The notes beneath the pieces are model-generated. The model saw only the letters and a list, made by a program, of their open reading frames with translations. It was not told the DNA's origin and did not search any database. Both the position numbers and the translations under genes were made by a program. Shown piece after piece: positions 42,039 through 53,374 of a stretch of DNA of 60,000 nucleotides. Within the stretch, counting starts at the first letter, position 1; the number at the start of each line of letters is the position of its first letter. The DNA is from Symsagittifera roscoffensis (Eukaryota > Xenacoelomorpha > Acoela > Convolutidae), in contig NC_087065.1 of assembly GCF_963678635.1 (NCBI RefSeq), positions 19,235,623-19,295,622 of the forward strand, given 5' to 3'.

Positions 42039-45000
42039 TTACGGTAACACTATCGCGTTATACTTGTATAGGACTCTGTCTTCTTCTCTTCTTTTACAAG
42101 CCACAATCCCGTCCTTGTTCAAATATAACCTCCCTTCCTTCTGCATGAAGTACTGTCTCAGGATGCGATAACTATCTTCCTCGAGGTCCCCTTTATCCGG
42201 AGCACCATTCTCGATCCACCTTTTCAGGTTGCTTGTCATGCAATCATTTCTCTGCGCCCTGAGAAGATCCGAGAGTCTGTATCTCGACTTCAAGTACGTC
42301 TTCATGACCCTCATCTGACTATTCAGCACATTGGGCTGGTGTGTGTCTTCTTCCATCTTAACGCACCAAATCTTCGCCAATGGCTGTGTTTCTTGTTTAA
42401 ACGGCTGAAGATCAGTCCTGACTACCTCTGTCTGCGGCAACAGACTTATCGAACGTTTCGATACCGCTATTGTCTCCAAATCATCCGCTGCGTTGTCAAA
42501 GACTCTTTCGCTTGGTATAAGGTAGCGATCGCTGTCAGGATCCTGGTACACCTCTCTGTCCAGATCCCTTGCCCGAGTTTCCACTAGTAGTGTGTGTATC
42601 GCTAGTTCAGACAGTTCTGATCCCGAGCTCGAGTTCCTGTCTGAATAGGTGTCCAATCCTGAGTTTCGGGAACTGTCATCTGTTGAAGAGGTTGTGATGG
42701 AGTCTGCACGCTCCTCCAGATCATGTCTGTGCCTTCTTCGCATCCATCTGAACTCCCCGGACAAAACCTTGTTCTCCAGGTCCTGTTTCTCATCGGGAAT
42801 TTTTTCATCTATCTCAGACTCCCCGGACAAACTTTCTTGTCCCGGGTGTTGATCCTGTGCTCGCTGGTTCTTCTCATCATTCGTCTCCCCGGACAAACAG
42901 TCTTGCAGCAGGTTTTGTTCTACCCTCTCACCTTTTTTATCCTGGTCCACAAAGGTAACGGTTTTCCTTCGCGTACTGCTCCCCTGTTTTTTCTGTCCGT
43001 AAGAAGTACTGGTTAAAATCTCGTGGGGTATTGAGGATACTAGTTGCTGAACTATTGTCCTACAATCCCTCTCGTTCTCTTCGTGTTGTCGTCTGGACGG
43101 CAAGATCTCCACCTTCTTCCTAACTGTTAGCGATGCCACTGCTGCTATCCACTCGGGGTCATCTCTGGTCACTTCTCTTTCTAACAATCCACCCAGCATC
43201 CGCATCACTTGCGGTGTGAGCTGCACCGTTTTATCCAATAATGAGAGGCTGTTTATGTTCATGCGAGAGAGTTCTTGCTGGACCAGATTCGAGCGCAGCA
43301 ACAGATCCAAGGGGACCGGGTCCTCCTTGGATAGGATCTTTGTCTCGGCTGCTTTCTCTACAGATAACTCAGGATGCCCTGGAATTGGATGTCCAGACTT
43401 ATCCAACCATCTCGTTAAGGGAAGCGCTTCATAAGTTTCTTTGTCCAGAAACGAGAATCCCTCCTTTATTTCCGCCTGATTGGCCTGCTTCTGCTCCAAT
43501 CTTTCATAGAACTCAGTTTTCTTGCTGAGTCTGTCAGCATTCTGGTGTTTATCACGCATCCTATGTTCGATTATCATATGGTAGCCATCCAATCTTACTA
43601 TCCATCTACCAATATAACTCTGATCCATCGAGTAGGTCTTCAACCAGGATAACGCTATGTTGTCCACGCGTAACTTGAAGGGAGCGCTCCCCAAGTATGC
43701 ACGGTACTTTTCCACAAAAGTGACTACTGCAAACATTTCTGCTTTTGGTGCGCCATATTTCATCTCTGTGTCACTCAAGACCTTGCTGCAGTATGCAATG
43801 GGACGGAGAACCGTTCTTCCATTCCATTCTTGCTCTTGATGCAATATTCCTGAGATGGCTACTACCGATGCGTCTGTGTCAAGAACATACATGCCCTTTT
43901 CTGTAGGCATGCCTAGCACTGGCGCTTCGCACAGTTCCCGCTTTATGTTCTCGAAGGCAACTTCTGCTTCGTCATTCCATTCGAACTTCTTCCCTTTGTT
44001 GCGCATCAGCTTCTGCATCGCATACACCTTGTCCGCATATCCTTTTATGAACTCGCGGTAGTAATTGGCAAACCCTAGGAAGCTCAGAAGCTGTGTGTCC
44101 GTTCTAGGAGCCTTCCATGTCAACACTGCTTCTACTGCTTCTGGGTCCGGCCTCACACCATGTCTGTCCACCATTCTTCCCAGGTACTTGATTGAATCCC
44201 TAAGGATTTCACATTTGGATGGTTTGCACTTCAAGCCTGCTCTCTTCATGCATCCAAAGACCTCATCGAGCCGATCAATGTGGTCTTCCAGGGTCGGTGT
44301 CGCTATGACCACGTCGTCCACGTAACACGTCACGAGATTCCCGTACTTCTTGGTCACTCTCGTCAAAGCCTGAGCCATCAGTCTTTGAAAAGTGGCCGTT
44401 GCATTGCACTAGCCGAAGGGCATCCTCTTCTACTGGTACAATCCCAATTCGCACGCGAATCCGGTTTTCTCTCTATCCTTCTTCCGCAGAGGGACCTGCC
44501 ACAAGGCAGAACCCAAGTCCAATGTGGAGAAGAACTTGGCATCACCAAGCTTAGAGAGGCTCTCGTCTATTCGCGGTATCGGGTAGGCATCTTTTATCGT
44601 TACCGCGTTCAGGTAACGAAAGTCGCAACAAAACTTAAGCTGCCCCCCTTTCTTTTTCGCCATTACTACCACGCAAGCCCATGGCGATTTCGAGGGTTCT
44701 ATCATGTCGTATTCAAGCAACATTTCTGTTTCCGCTCGGCACGTTTCCAATTTGTGTGGCGTCATCCGTCTTGCGCCTTCCCTATGGGGAACGGCGCCCT
44801 CTTCAAGTTCAATTTCGTGTTCGACGAAATTACAGCAACCGATATCCGCCTTATGTTTTAAAAATACATCTGCGTTCCGATTTAGGAGGTCCCGCATTTT
44901 TTCGAAATCTCCCTCACCTATTTTCCCTTTTAAATGTTCTATCTCTGGCAAGACCGGTTTGTCAGATTCTAGTTTATATGACGAGGGGCGCTCCGGAAAA

Positions 45001-45050
45001 TTCGAGCAGCTTGATAAGCCGTCGTCCGTTTCAGATTTCATTGAAAACAA
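42039..45050 (-). pseudogene. Mac-gypsy copy 2 ORF1: reverse transcriptase, RNase H and acidic spacer
   Basis: RT motifs in order: SPWACVVVMAKKKGG and FCCDFRYLNAVT (motifs 1-2), FFSTLDLGSALWQV (motif A, Asp present), MPFG followed by a stop and CNATATFQ (motif B), CYVDDVVIATPT (motif C with both Asp), then KCEILRDSIKYLG. Two in-frame stops flank the MPFG block (about 44430 and 44411). RNase H follows with VLDTDASVVAISGILHQ and VLSDTEMKYGAPKAE. The spacer of about 480 residues before integrase contains the three LSGE repeats. This is the only copy in the window with an RT palm for this family, so it decides the Ty3/gypsy assignment. Confidence 0.85.
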
Positions 45051-45064
45051 TTTATGAATAGATT

Positions 45065-45960
45065 TTATTCATTAATCCTATTTAAAATTTTATCTTTATT
45101 GGCATGATAAGGACAGTCTTTCACACTATGTTTCTTCAAGTTTTGCGTCTCCTCATAGTCGGTCCTCATCGGCAAAGCGTAACCAAGCTTCTTTCCACGC
45201 TGGATTGAAACCGTGGTGTCCAGTGTGTTCAATAACACACTGACACACAGTCCGTTTCGGGTTACCGAGAAGCTCCGGCCTAATATCACCGAACTCTGAC
45301 TGTTTGAATTCGGTACTAAGCAAACCTGTTTACTATCGCTTAACGAATTTAAATTTCTCATTCTAAAAATTGCCACCACAGCTTGTCCTGGCTGTAGTTT
45401 TACTTTTCTATCTAAAAAAATTGGTACCTTGTTTTCGTCTGTTCTTATCCTATTAATTGGTTTCTTAAAATACTTCCGGTCCGGGTTTCTAATCCGTATC
45501 AGACCGTTGTTCAAGTCAATCATCACGTCAAAATTCCTGACAAAATCTCTGCCCAAGATGAATTGGTCGGCTTCGTCCAAATTCTCTACCACCAGGAAGG
45601 TCATGCAAAGATCCCGTCCTCCCATGTGGAGGACCGTTATTGGTGTTCTTCCGGCTACATAAATAGCTCCTCGATTGGCGGCGGCCAGTCGGAGATTCGT
45701 TGGAATTAGATCTTCTCTCGTGAAGCCCATTCTTTCCCAAGTTTTTATCGGCATCACACTCACTACCGCTCCTGTGTCCAGAAGCCCTGTTACTTCGATT
45801 TTCGTCCCGTTGGTGTCGAGCAGATGTGCGGTCACATCTGCTTCATACCCAATGGTACTGCATCTGCATCTTGTTCCATCATGGCGTCATGGCCTATCCT
45901 GTGGATTTTGAGTTCCTCCTCACCCAAATAGATCTGCCCTATTTGTTCATCATCTGTTGT
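45065..45960 (-). pseudogene. Mac-gypsy copy 2 ORF1: retropepsin region
   Basis: A 256-codon open frame contains TGLLDTGAVVSVMP, the retropepsin active site with DTG intact, and FILGRDFVRNFDVMID. Upstream (45836-45960) the frame is shifted near DAMMEQDA, and a deletion joins the sequence after the knuckles directly to TYVTT (near 45965), removing about 0.48 kb that copy 1 retains at about 18800-19280. A one-base loss at the 3' end (near 45070) shifts the frame before RT. Confidence 0.8.
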
Positions 45961-48718
45961 TACATAAGTCCTAGTGCAGTTGCTGGTTCCGGTTCACTTG
46001 TCTCTTCAGATACCGCTTGCATTTTATTCGCCGCCAGCTCTTGGGGTTTGTTTTTTCTGCGTGCCTCCGCTTCACTCAACAGGCGAGCCTTGCTGGCCTT
46101 CACTCCTGACAAAGCTTCTTCATGCCTTGGATGCTTGATGTCTGCCACTGCATCTCAGAATTGCGGACAATCTGATTTAAAATAACCTTCCAAGTTGCAA
46201 AAGAAACAACTCGGGCCGAATTTCGCAATTACTCCTCTCATGAAATTCTCATGGTCCAATTCTGACGCATCTTTGTCCTCGAGGCTAAAGCCTATTGCTT
46301 TCATGCCTTGTTTGTAAGTTGGGCATGCCGACACATGATGGTCTGTTGAACTGCAATTGGCACAAGAGCGTCTCTTGTCCATATCATCCCTCGGTTTGTA
46401 CCAGTTATTCCCTTGGTTTGCTGGTCCGTTGTTAAAATTGCCATAATTGTTCTTATAGTATCCAGATCTCGAAGGAGGTTTCAACAAAAGATATTCTTTT
46501 GACTTGAGCCTCAACTCCTCTGGTGTCGGCGCATTGGTTGATAGTGGCGTGTAATGCGTTGCCAGCATTGTCCGAAGTTTATCATTCTTCACGACATCGA
46601 TGAATTTTGAGGCTACTGCCAGGTTCATCCTTCGGTTTGACTCATCCGGTTGGCTGCGTCTTCTCAGCATTTCCAAGTCGTCTAGAAACTTGTCTATCGT
46701 TTCATCTTCCCGTTGTCTCCGTTTCTCGAAGCGCATCATTGCTTGGTGCCCCTGCACCCCTGATCCAAAACGGTTTTACAAGATTTCGAAGATTTTCTCG
46801 GCTGTGTCACGCTGATATTGCTTCTTGGCCATGACACAGTTCAGGGCTGTCCCTTCCAAGTTACTGGTGAGCGCACTGCATTCCTGTCTTTCCGACAAGT
46901 CCTCTTCCTCGAAATGCAGTTTCATTACCTCTATCCAGGTATCAATACAGCCATCAGATTCGTCTTTATAGCATCTTGGTTTCTTAAAGACTCCTCTGGA
47001 CTTCTCACTGCGTTCATTGGTTCTGGATAACCTTGTAAGGAATGTCTCCAAAGACCTGTTTAGGGGTTCAAAGGCTGTGGCCATTGCCGTAGCATCCCTT
47101 GAGTGTCCCGCCTGAGTGTCCTCGCACCTTGTCGAAGGCTCTGTATTCGTTGCATCCCTGCAATCCGAATCGCCGTCAGTGTTTCCCCCGTTACCGGAAT
47201 CACTTCTCCCAGTCGCATGTGTGGGTCGTTCATTAGAGGTATGTCTGTTCCCCGTTGAACTTGCTCTACTGTCCGGGCCCCATGTTCTATTACCCCTTGT
47301 GGCATAGCCTGATGAACTGCCCCTGCCTCTAGTGGATCCATATGCCCTCCTCTTTTGATGGTCATTGAAGTTCACCTTCGGCTCCCTGCTGGGACCTCCC
47401 GAATTCGGTTCCCCTTCTTTTCGTCCACTCTTGCTGCCTAGTAGCCCGTCCAACCTATCCATGATAGCCTGAGTTCGCCTCTCCATCATCGCGTCTATCT
47501 TTGTGTCAAGAGTCCCAAGAGACTGCTCTTGCTGAATTCTTAACTTCTCCATGTCTCTCTTAAGCGTAGCTCTCTCTGTTCCGCTCCTCTTGTCATTCTC
47601 GACAAGTTCTTCGCTATGTGCTCGTCCGTTTTTTCCTTCAAGCGTTTTTCGCTCCTACCAACTTCTTGTCTATTGCGGTTTATTTCTTCACGCAGACTTT
47701 CTCTTTCAATGTGAACTGCTCTTTCTAGTTCACTCATTCTTATGGACATTTGTTCATTTTGTTCTCCTAAACTGTCCACTATGTTGTTCAAGGCTTCTTC
47801 TAGTGCTGCCCCGTTATCCACGAGTGGCGTCACTAGTGGCGGTGTAACCCTGTCGGTCCCAGGTAGCTTCGTGCTGGTCGAGATTCGGGCCTTGACTCTC
47901 TGCTTCAACGTCTTTTCTTTATCCACCTCAGGATCCGCCAATGCGTTGCCTAGCCCTCTGTTTCTACTCTCCCCAGTTTGCAGCTCAAAATTTGTTATAA
48001 TCGCGAAGCCTCTCGACTGGCCCGGTGTGATTACCTCTTTGCTTATCGTTCTCACCACACCAAATTTGTCCATGGTTCCAGTCTCTCTTTCGACGTATGC
48101 CTCATTCTCCTGGGTCGAACTATTGAGGCTGACTTGAGACCAAAAGTCCACTTGCTCTTCTTCGTCGTCCTCCTCCTCCTGGGATTCACCTTCATTTCCT
48201 GTGCCCCCTCCCATGGTGAATGGAAAGATGTTTCCTTAGGTTTTCCTCATTCTTTCTGAGAACGATGATGACGTTGTTTGTTTCTCAGTCCCGCCTGCCA
48301 TCATAGTGTTGTCTGTTGGAGATCTTCTAGTTGCCGCTATTTCAGTCGAGATGTCGGACAGTTCCGACATCTCCTCTCGATCTAATGTCCCTGTGGAAGT
48401 GGCAAAATCATGGCCTTGTTCTACCGGAGTAGATTTACTCGCCCGCCTTCTGCCTCTCCCTTCCAGTCCATGTACTTCCTGGTTGTCATTCATGACCTGG
48501 TCTGTATTGACCTCCACTTCCAACATTTCTCTTCTCTCTTCTGAGGTCTTCTGACTTCTCGTTTCAACCATTCTGCCTGAAACCGTCTCCCCTTTGTCGG
48601 TCCTGGCTCGTTTGATCCAATCCACAAAATGATCGGTCATTGTTTTTCTTTGCTTTTTAGGTATGAATTTCCTAGAGCTATTACCTCGTTTGGGTATCCT
48701 TGACTTGTCTAGACTCAT
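45961..48718 (-). pseudogene. Mac-gypsy copy 2 ORF1: gag
   Basis: Starts at ATG 48718 (MSLDKSRIPKRGNSS). It is basic, then acidic and Ser-rich, then a coiled-coil stretch (about 47780-47540), a Gly/Arg/Ser-rich low-complexity part (about 47440-47150), capsid-like helices (about 46990-46500; MMRFEKRRQREDETIDKFL) and two CCHC knuckles (CANCSSTDHHVSAC and CFFCNLEGYFKSDC). In the second knuckle the His of copy 1 (GHFK) appears as Tyr (GYFK), which would disturb zinc binding. Breaks are a stop near 48237, a GA-type two-base change near 47570 that shifts the frame, a stop at about 46777 and a stop at 46155. The capsid part is missing from copy 1. Confidence 0.8.
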
Positions 48719-49547
48719 TCTCAATTTGTCACTTCTTAATGCCTATGCACTTAATTCGATTACTAGTGACCTTGTAGTTTGACTACCAATAATGATGACA
48801 CAACACAATAAATTTCACAAGATTCTATAAAATAGTGACCACGAATCCCTGTATGTTATCAGAGTACAGTTTGTATATAATTTATTCACACTAACCGATT
48901 ATCGGTCGTAAGATTTGAGTACTAGCACAATATGATGTTATCAGTCAATTTAAAAGATAGTGTACTCACTACCCAATCAAGCACAGTTTATGTTGATTTA
49001 AAATCAAAAACAAAAAATATATATAATGACAGAATATAAATACCTCTATAAAAAACGTTCGTGTATTGTACTTTTAGTCGGTCGCAGTACAATAGTCGAA
49101 CTTGTCTTTTAAAGAAAAAGCTTTCCCTGCTTGGTGCTGCACCAAACAGACAAAACTTTGAAGGCAGTAATTTTCTCAAGTGAGCGTCTATTGCACCCAC
49201 CGAGTACTGTGTTACCTATCTGCCTTCGGACTGCCCGAGCTAGACCTACTACAATCCTCAGGGCAGTCACTTTTCAAAAAAAACGTATTGGGTGTCAATC
49301 CACACCAATGAATTACGCTCTTTTTAGTTTAGACTTAGTGTCGCGAATATCCGAGTTCGGACCTGTTTTGTTTTGGTCTGGTTTTTATTGAAAGGCAAGT
49401 TACCAGTGCATTTACTGATTCCTAGCCTGTCTGCTAACAACCTAATACCTCTCACTTTAGTCTTTCTTCCGTTTACCTAAGTCCTTTAATAAAATAATAC
49501 CCCTCCGGATTGGCAAAAATAAGACCCTTCCGGACTAATAAAATTTA

Positions 49548-49655
49548 GACCCCTCCGGATTGGGACCCCTCCGAATTAGCAAATGTAAGACCCCTCCGGA
49601 TTGGGACCCCTCCGAATTAGCAAACATAAGACCCCTCCGGATTGGGAGCCCTCTG
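49548..49655 (-). repeat. 41-bp tandem array of the leader motif
   Basis: GACCCCTCCGGATTGG starts at 49548, 49589 and 49630, so the period is 41 bp. Each unit holds the motif twice, the second as GACCCCTCCGAATTAG. Copy 1 has a simpler version near 16495-16570. Confidence 0.7.
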
Positions 49656-50011
49656 GTTTGTAATAGTAGTTTTTCGGAGATTTCCTTCTTTCAACCTATA
49701 CCCCTCCGGATACATTCTCCGATGCAATTTTGCTTTTTCAATTAACTAGGAAGGGTATGTACTGCTTTCCTAGACCCTTCCGGATTGAAGTTAAGCCTCT
49801 TATTTGACAATTCACGCTAACAGTGAAGGGTCTTATCGCTAGCCCAACGGCTCGGTTAAGGTTTTCTTGTGCCTTTAGCCTTCCCTTTTCGTCTAGAACA
49901 GCCTAAAGTTACTCTATTCAACCGCTGTTACCTTTTGGTAGGGGTGTGAGGGCTTTTCTAAAAAAAATTCATAAAACGTGAAGGGTCTACCCTCCAAATT
50001 GGTGAATTTGC

Positions 50012-51390
50012 TAAAAACAATCTCAAAAAATCTCACGCTTACGACCCGATCTAAAACGCTTTAGTTGAAAAAATTTGCGAAAAACTATGCTACCTGTACC
50101 TCTCCGGATTGATGAATCCACCAAATCAAACACGTTAAGTTCGATTTCTCTGCAACACGGAAGGTTTTCGGGAAGCGGATTTTAAAAATTGTAGATTCAC
50201 TAGTGGACGTTGTCCGAACAACTATTTTTACTGCTCTAACTCAAAAGTTTTCTGAATTTATAGTGTTTCGTTTTCTCAAAAATCGCGAAAATTTGGTTTT
50301 CGGTACCAAAATAGTTCCAACCACTTCCGAACTAAACTTAACCGGTTCTATCTATTATGGTAGTGCAGTTACAATGTAACACACTAATTTAGCGCTTTTT
50401 TCTGTTTCAAAAAATATCGAAATCTCAAAAATCGCGATTTGTGGGGGGATCAAAATATCGCTATTTTGACCCTAAAAACCGGTCTGCTTTCTGGGTTTTT
50501 CACTGAAAAACGATATAGGAGTATTAATATAGGCTATATAAGTAATATTATTAGTAATACTATACCCCTCCAGGTTTGTTCAATATCCGAATTAAGGTGC
50601 TTAACTCGGATATTCGCAGTTCGCTGAAGGGTCACTACAGTGCAGCACTGTCGAGCCCCCCACAGATTACTATCTTGATTTTTTGTACCAAAAGGGATAC
50701 AAAACTTGTTAACGATACCCAACAGTCGATTGTTGTTGTCGTTTAGCCCCTTCTTGATGCTCCTTGTACTGCTTGCCGGATCAGTCTTATCCCAAGACCC
50801 TTCCGAATTGAGCGCAAATCAGCTGACCCTTCCGGATTGAGCGCAATTTATCATTAACGTGCTTAAATGCTCAAATAACCCTACAGTACAAGCCTCACAA
50901 ACGTGCTACAAAATTGATCGTAACAATGCTGACTGATATAAATGCCTGTAACAACAATATATCTATCAACAACAAACGGGAGGGTCGGATCACATCTTGT
51001 CTGGGGGGATGATTTCTAGTGATTTTTTACTTTTTTTTTTTACTGTTTTTGGTTTTTTGGTTATTTGTTTTTTGTTTTTTGTTTTTCTTGGGTACTATAC
51101 TACTTTTTGTTTGGTTTTATATATATCTTTAAGTGTTTTTGGTCACAAACCTCTCAGGGAGCGAGGGAATGGCCGATTCCCCACCCTTCCTGATTCGCGA
51201 ATTTTTGGTCTTAACTAGGTTAAAAAGCTATTCACGGTAATCCGGAAGGCTTCCGCGTTCCGAACTACCCTTCCGCCCCGGCGGCTTAGGCCTATTAAGG
51301 GCGTTAATGTGAGCGTCCGCTCGGCGCGGAGTGCTCGTTAACGGTTCTGCCGGTCATGATGTTAAAAAAGAATAACACCCAGGAGCGCCA
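50012..51390. repeat. 1.38-kb direct repeat in the leader, unit 1
   Basis: Repeated at 51391-52739 with an offset of 1379-1380. The join uses the short homology TAAAAACA (50012-50019, 51391-51398 and near 52728). Very few substitutions separate the units. Confidence 0.85.
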
Positions 51391-52739
51391 TAAAAACAAT
51401 CTCAAAAAATCTCACGCTTACGACCCGATCTAAAACGCTTTAGTTGAAAAAATTTGAAAAAAAACTATGCTACCTGTACCTCTCCGGATTGATGAATCCA
51501 CCAAATCAAACACGTTAAGTTCGATTTCTCTGCAACACGGAAGGTTTTCGGGAAGCGGATTTTAAAAATTGTAGATTCACTAGTGGACGTTGTCCGAACA
51601 ACTATTTTTACTGCTCTAACTCAAAAGTTTTCTGAATTTATAGTGTTTCGTTTTCTCAAAAATCGCGAAAATTTGGTTTTCGGTACCAAAATAGTTACAA
51701 CCACTTCCGAACTAAACTTAACCGGTTCTATCTATTATGGTAGTGCAGTTAAAATGTAACACACTAATTTAGCGCTTTTTTCTGTTTCAAAAAATATCGA
51801 AATCTCAAAAATCGCGATTTGTGGGGGGATCAAAATATCGCTATTTTGACCCTAAAAACCGGTCTGCTTTCTGGGTTTTTCACTGAAAAACGATATAGGA
51901 GTATTAATATAGGCTATATAAGTAATATTATTAGTAATACTATACCCCTCCGGGTTTGTTCAATATCCGAATTAAGGTGCTTAACTCGGATATTCGCAGT
52001 TCGCTGAAGGGTCACTACAGTGCAGCACTGTCGAGCCCCCCACAGATTACTATCTTGATTTTTTGTACCAAAAGGGATACAAAACTTGTTAACGATACCC
52101 AACAGTCGATTGTTGTTGTCGTTTAGCCCCTTCTTGATGCTCCTTGTACTGCTTGCCGGATCAGTCTTCTCCCAAGACCCTTCCGAATTGAGCGCAAATC
52201 AGCTGACCCTTCCGGATTGAGCGCAATTTATCATTAACGTGCTTAAATGCTCAAATAACCCTACAGTACAAGCCTCACAAACGTGCTACAAAATTGATCG
52301 TAACAATGCTGACTGATATAAATGCCTGTAACAACAATATATCTATCAACAACAAACGGGAGGGTCGGATCACATCTTGTCTGGGGGGATGATTTCTAGT
52401 GATTTTTTACTTTTTTTTTTACTGTTTTTGGTTTTTTGGTTATTTGTTTTTTGTTTTTTGTTTTTCTTGGGTACTATACTACTTTTTGTTTGGTTTTATA
52501 TATATCTTTAAGTGTTTTTGGTCACAAACCTCTCAGGGAGCGAGGGAATGGCCGATTCCCCACCCTTCCTGATTCGCGAATTTTTGGTCTTAACTAGGTT
52601 AAAAAGCTATTCACGGTAATCCGGAAGGCTTCCGCGTTCCGAACTACCCTTCCGCCCCGGCGGCTTAGATGTTAAAAAAGGTTCTGCCGGTCATGATGTT
52701 AAAAAAGAATAACACCCAGGAGCACCATAAAAACATCTA
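51391..52739. repeat. 1.38-kb direct repeat in the leader, unit 2
   Basis: Second unit, with a small internal loss of about 40 bp near 52670 (CGGCTTAGATGTT instead of CGGCTTAGGCCTATT). It ends in the sequence that precedes the LTR. Confidence 0.85.
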
Positions 52740-53051
52740 TGTAACCTTCGCCCGGAAGATACATATCGACGGAAAATAAAACTAAGTCTTGAGACGACTG
52801 GCTAACGTCTAAACAGAGCTTTACATGTTTTTAATCGTCTCTACCAAGCCAGTTTTTTCGGTGGTCTTTCTAACATCGGGTCGACAAAAAACGTTACTGC
52901 TTTCGGCTTCGGTCAAAACACTCAAATTAACTTAATTACATGCAGAAATAGTGAGCTCATGGCTGGGTCTGAGTATCCCCAGACCACGAGGTCACTCCTA
53001 AAATCAGGGCTACTACTACTTATTGAATTATTATTGTTTTTGTTCAGTAGA
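52740..53051 (-). repeat. Truncated 5' LTR of Mac-gypsy copy 2
   Basis: In plus sense it begins TGTAACCTTCG and ends at GTTCAGTAGA, where Penelope sequence begins. Only the 3' third of the LTR (about 310 bp) is kept. The first 600 bp are missing. Confidence 0.8.
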
Positions 53052-53137
53052 AGAAATTTTTGCTAAAAAGTAAATTTCAAACGTTTTCGCAACTATGTGC
53101 ATCGTCAGGATTTTTACAATAAACTACTCTAAATGAC
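53052..53137 (-). repeat. Left inverted terminal repeat of the Penelope element
   Basis: Complement of 54594-54509 with very few mismatches. It contains a hammerhead-like core on the minus strand (53108-53085): CTGACGA, GCA/TGC stem, GAAA. Confidence 0.7.
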
Positions 53138-53374
53138 GATAAAACATCAATTTACAAATGTTGTTTACAATAAATCACATACAATTGGGTTCTAAACCAT
53201 CATGATAAAAAATTAGCCAATCACAGTTGACCTCTAAATTACTATTAAGATTAAAATACTTTTAACCTCTAAAATTAATTAAACATTTTAAAATTCATTT
53301 GTCTGGAAGTTTCTGAGTCATAATTTCGATTTAGACATGTACGTTTTGAATAAAAAACCAAAAATATTTTGGGA

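Larger units (their letters stand above)
48719..52739 (-). other. Non-coding leader of Mac-gypsy copy 2
   Basis: Inverted counterpart of 14487-17345, longer because of an internal 1.38-kb tandem duplication. It carries the GACCCCTCCGGATTG motif (the complement of the copy 1 leader motif) many times, some in a 41-bp tandem array. No long gene-like frame; the 62-codon frames on both strands are repeated with the duplication and look like shadows. Confidence 0.6.
33422..53051 (-). mobile_element. Mac-gypsy copy 2: antisense copy nested in the tail of copy 1
   Basis: Reading the minus strand, the order is a truncated 5' LTR (53051-52740), leader (52739-48719, with an internal duplication), gag, protease, RT, RNase H, integrase, macro domain, ORF3, tail, polypurine tract and 3' LTR (34440-33422). 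It retains the RT that copy 1 lost, but has lost all of ORF2 (about 4.9 kb) and about 0.48 kb between the knuckles and protease. There are at least eight nonsense codons and several frameshifts. The two copies differ by several percent by eye, so they are independent, old insertions and not an assembly mirror image. Confidence 0.85.

Noticed and set aside
17346-48718. Mirror-image assembly artefact
   Set aside because: The two arms differ by many substitutions and by separate deletions (RT lost in one, ORF2 in the other), so they are real, diverged copies.
49548-49655. CRISPR-like array
   Set aside because: The repeats are tandem without unique spacers, in a retroelement leader of an animal genome.
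50439-52102. 62-codon frames on both strands in the leader repeats
   Set aside because: Short, present twice only because of the tandem duplication, and without a counterpart reading frame of the same length in the copy 1 leader.
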